Positions 62,023 through 64,000 of a stretch of DNA of 64,000 nt are shown here, in pieces. The position numbers were made by a program, and so were the translations under genes. Origin of the DNA: Rhynchonema sp. JSB1_4 (lineage: Eukaryota > Nematoda > Chromadorea > Monhysterida > Xyalidae); contig JASAMV010000360.1 in NCBI GenBank assembly GCA_030248065.1, positions 1-64,000 on the forward strand. The letters run 5' to 3'. Position 1 is the stretch's first letter. Each line of letters starts with the position of its first letter. The notes under the pieces were generated by a model. That model was not told the origin of the DNA. It was given only the letters and a program-made list of their open reading frames with translations, and made no database searches.

Positions 62023-63691
62023 ACGTTAAATTTTTTCACAACTTGGAACGACCGGTGTAGAAACCCCAAATGACCTGGAGTTCAAGTAATACATGGATAG
62101 GATAACCACAGCTTCTTAATAACTTACCATCACAACTTCAGTCGCTCAAACCATTGCTTCACTTGGTGAGGGCGCCAAACGTTCCAAAAATCGGCCATAT
62201 TTTTCGAGAGCACAAGTTTGTCCCTAAATGTTGAGGTCGCGCTTTGCTTTGTAGAAATAAAAATGGGATAGGGAAATAGAGCATTGTCGGAAGTACCAGA
62301 AAATATGGTTTTTAAACTTGGGTATTTATCGCTAGGGCCGTGACAGGCCTAAAAATCCATTAAATTGTCAATAAACTAGATGGTTACATTTATTGCCAGA
62401 ATTGTGACACATAAGAGCCGAACACCCCAACATCTACAAATCTCTCGGGGCAGCCATACTAATCTGAATATGATATTCAGCTATAAGTGCTTATTGTTAA
62501 AAGCTATTGCAAACTTGATAGCACCAAACAATGTATCTCTGAAATAGCTTTCGAACGACATATCACAAGCCCCTAAAAATTCGAACGCTCGAGAGCACAG
62601 GTTAAAAAAATTGGTTTTTTGACGATTCTGGAATGAACCGTCACCTCACCGTGTGCGATTTCGGAATTTTGACCGTTTTCTTTTCCGTAGTATGAGCAGG
62701 GTTGGATTAAAAATTTTTTTTTATCGAACTTTTTAAAAAAAACTTTAAATTTTTTTTTTAAAAATCACTTTTTTATTCCGAACCCCCAGAAAATTGGTTT
62801 CTATGGTAGAAAAATGAAATTTCTGAAATCATGTTACTTAGGTATGTTTTGAGGGACACCAAAGAGAACTTCTCCACTGACTTGCATGTTTATGTCGATC
62901 ACCTGCGATCTAGCCCATTTGGTCATAACTTTGAGAACCCCGAAGGTAACTCTGTGGGCATATGTATATGACAAAGGGAAGACCAACCTTCTGTTTGTGA
63001 ATTTGGGGATAAATTTGAAGAGAGATAAAGACTTACACCACACTCATGTTGTGTGACAAAAGCAACAAATGACAAATCCACACAACTGCAAATAGGCGAG
63101 CAACGTTGAGTCTGTCGATAGCTTACGATACGCTCAATAACTGTACATTATATGTACGGTATGGGGTGTCCTATATTATACATGCAGCGATTGTTGGGAT
63201 GTCTGGGAACTGTATGAGTCCATTACAACGCCATTTTAAACCGAAATATAAGCGCCGCAGGCGATTTTTTGAGAATGATGAGCAATAAAACGCATGAAAA
63301 CATACCTTTTTACCTTAAAAAAAGTGAGAAAATAACCAAAAAAGGGGAAAATGATAAAAAAGTGGACTTACTTTTTAAAATTTTAAAATAAAAAAAGTGG
63401 CCAACTTTTTTCAAAAAAAATTTTTACTTTTTTTAAATCCAACCCTGAGTATGAGATAGTATGGGCATGTCATATACAGTTTGATAGCTACTTCAAAGCT
63501 ACATCGTTTGGTGCTACTAAATTTACAATAGTCCTCAACGGTAACGATTTATAGCCAAAAGCCGTATTCAGGTTGGCATGGCTGCAACAGCAGGTCTATG
63601 GAGCTTGAAGTCTTGAAACTCGTCTAGATTGTTGGACTGTGCGTTTATCTGACTTTCTTGCTTTCAATGCGATGCAATACGTGGCCCATTT
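62023..63691. mobile_element. Family C fold-back element, truncated copy interrupted by a hAT-like element
   Basis: Collinear with about 25540-26516 (for example GGAACGACCGGTGYAG; TCTCTCGGGGCAGCCATACT; TTGTTGGACTGTGCGTTTAT). The outer left arm present in the other copy is missing, and homology stops at about 63691, where another inverted-repeat sequence starts. A 751-bp insertion (62697-63447) splits it. Confidence 0.8.
62697..63447. mobile_element. hAT-like element (N) with an intact 8-bp target duplication
   Basis: Starts CAGGGTTGGATT and ends AATCCAACCCTG. AGTATGAG flanks it on both sides (62689-62696 and 63448-63455). The related repeat at 25392-27054 carries this site once and uninterrupted (AGTAAGAG, about 26271-26278), which confirms the insertion. 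The subterminal regions are A/T-rich; the short open frame at 63106-63288 has no known domain. Confidence 0.9.
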
Positions 63692-63708
63692 ATAGTCCGT
63701 CCACCAGC

Positions 63709-64000
63709 TCATGGCACTTTGTGTTGCTGCTAGCTGGTTTGGTCCCTTCCTCCACGTTCTAATGAAAGAGAAATTGAGAGTGACCGATTTGGCAAAAAAA
63801 CTTAAAAAAACAAAATGTGTCGAAAAAGATTGAATTCGATCAAATTTAAATTTAAATTAAATTAAAATCGATAAGACACATCGATCTCGTAACAACCAAA
63901 ATCTAGGAGCAAAATAGTTTTTTTCGGAAACTCAATTTCTCTTTCAATAGAATGTGGAGGAAGGAAACAAGTTGGCCAGCAGCATCACAAAGTGACATGA
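63709..64000. mobile_element. Inverted-repeat element at the window edge (D)
   Basis: TCATGGCACTTTGTG at the left pairs with CACAAAGTGACATGA at the window's last base. The arms include CTTCCTCCACRTTCTA and AGAGAAATTGAG and their complements, and meet at an A/T stretch (AAATTTAAATTTAAATT) near 63850. The true right end and any target duplication lie at or beyond the edge. Confidence 0.65.

Overview
Eukaryotic nuclear DNA, very probably from a nematode. Three things point there: interstitial tracts of TTAGGC, the nematode telomere repeat; a NOAH/NompA-type PAN+ZP cuticle protein; and a ZAG-1/ZEB-type zinc-finger homeodomain factor. Genes are intron-rich, and the small introns are about 70-100 nt. 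The 3' splice sites are looser than the strict TTTTCAG of rhabditid worms, so a non-rhabditid nematode is likely, but I cannot name the clade.

I could build six protein-coding genes by joining exons whose reading phases all agree: (1) 4562-8697 (+) mRNA-decapping enzyme DCP2, 7 exons, 344 aa; (2) 11981-15039 (+) secreted Cys/Pro-rich protein with two chitin-binding-like cysteine modules, 10 exons, 438 aa; (3) 16132-16759 (-) secreted peptide holding one complete 12-cysteine granulin, 3 exons, 97 aa; (4) 17760-31063 (-) NOAH/NompA-like apical matrix protein with signal peptide, four PAN domains, ZP domain, furin site and membrane segment, 15 exons, 793 aa; (5) 35445-39256 (-) ZAG-1/ZEB homologue with zinc fingers, homeodomain, CtBP motif and zinc fingers, 11 exons, 808 aa; (6) 60760-61646 (-) unrecognised type I membrane protein, 5 exons, 183 aa. 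They do not form an evident pathway. Three (2, 3, 4) are secreted or extracellular-matrix products lying side by side. About 18 kb (42.1-60.4 kb) holds no gene I can support.

The rest is dominated by non-autonomous DNA transposons. Many can be delimited exactly from terminal inverted repeats plus target-site duplications: a series of hAT-like elements (8-bp duplications, ends mostly CAGTG/CAGGG), TTAA-flanked fold-back elements with TTAAAGGG ends, Harbinger-like elements (TAA duplications) and a Tc1/mariner-like pair (TA). Several are nested. The clearest case is in a NOAH intron: a TTAA fold-back inside a hAT-like element inside a Harbinger-like element. Near the right end, a hAT-like element interrupts a repeat whose uninterrupted relative is also in the window, giving a natural empty site. 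One TTAGGC tract lies inside an inverted-repeat element (738-930); the other is in the last zag-1 intron, which also appears to use a GC-AG splice pair.

All calls come from reading the sequence; no database search was run. Exon joins rest on phase, splice-site dinucleotides and remembered family patterns.
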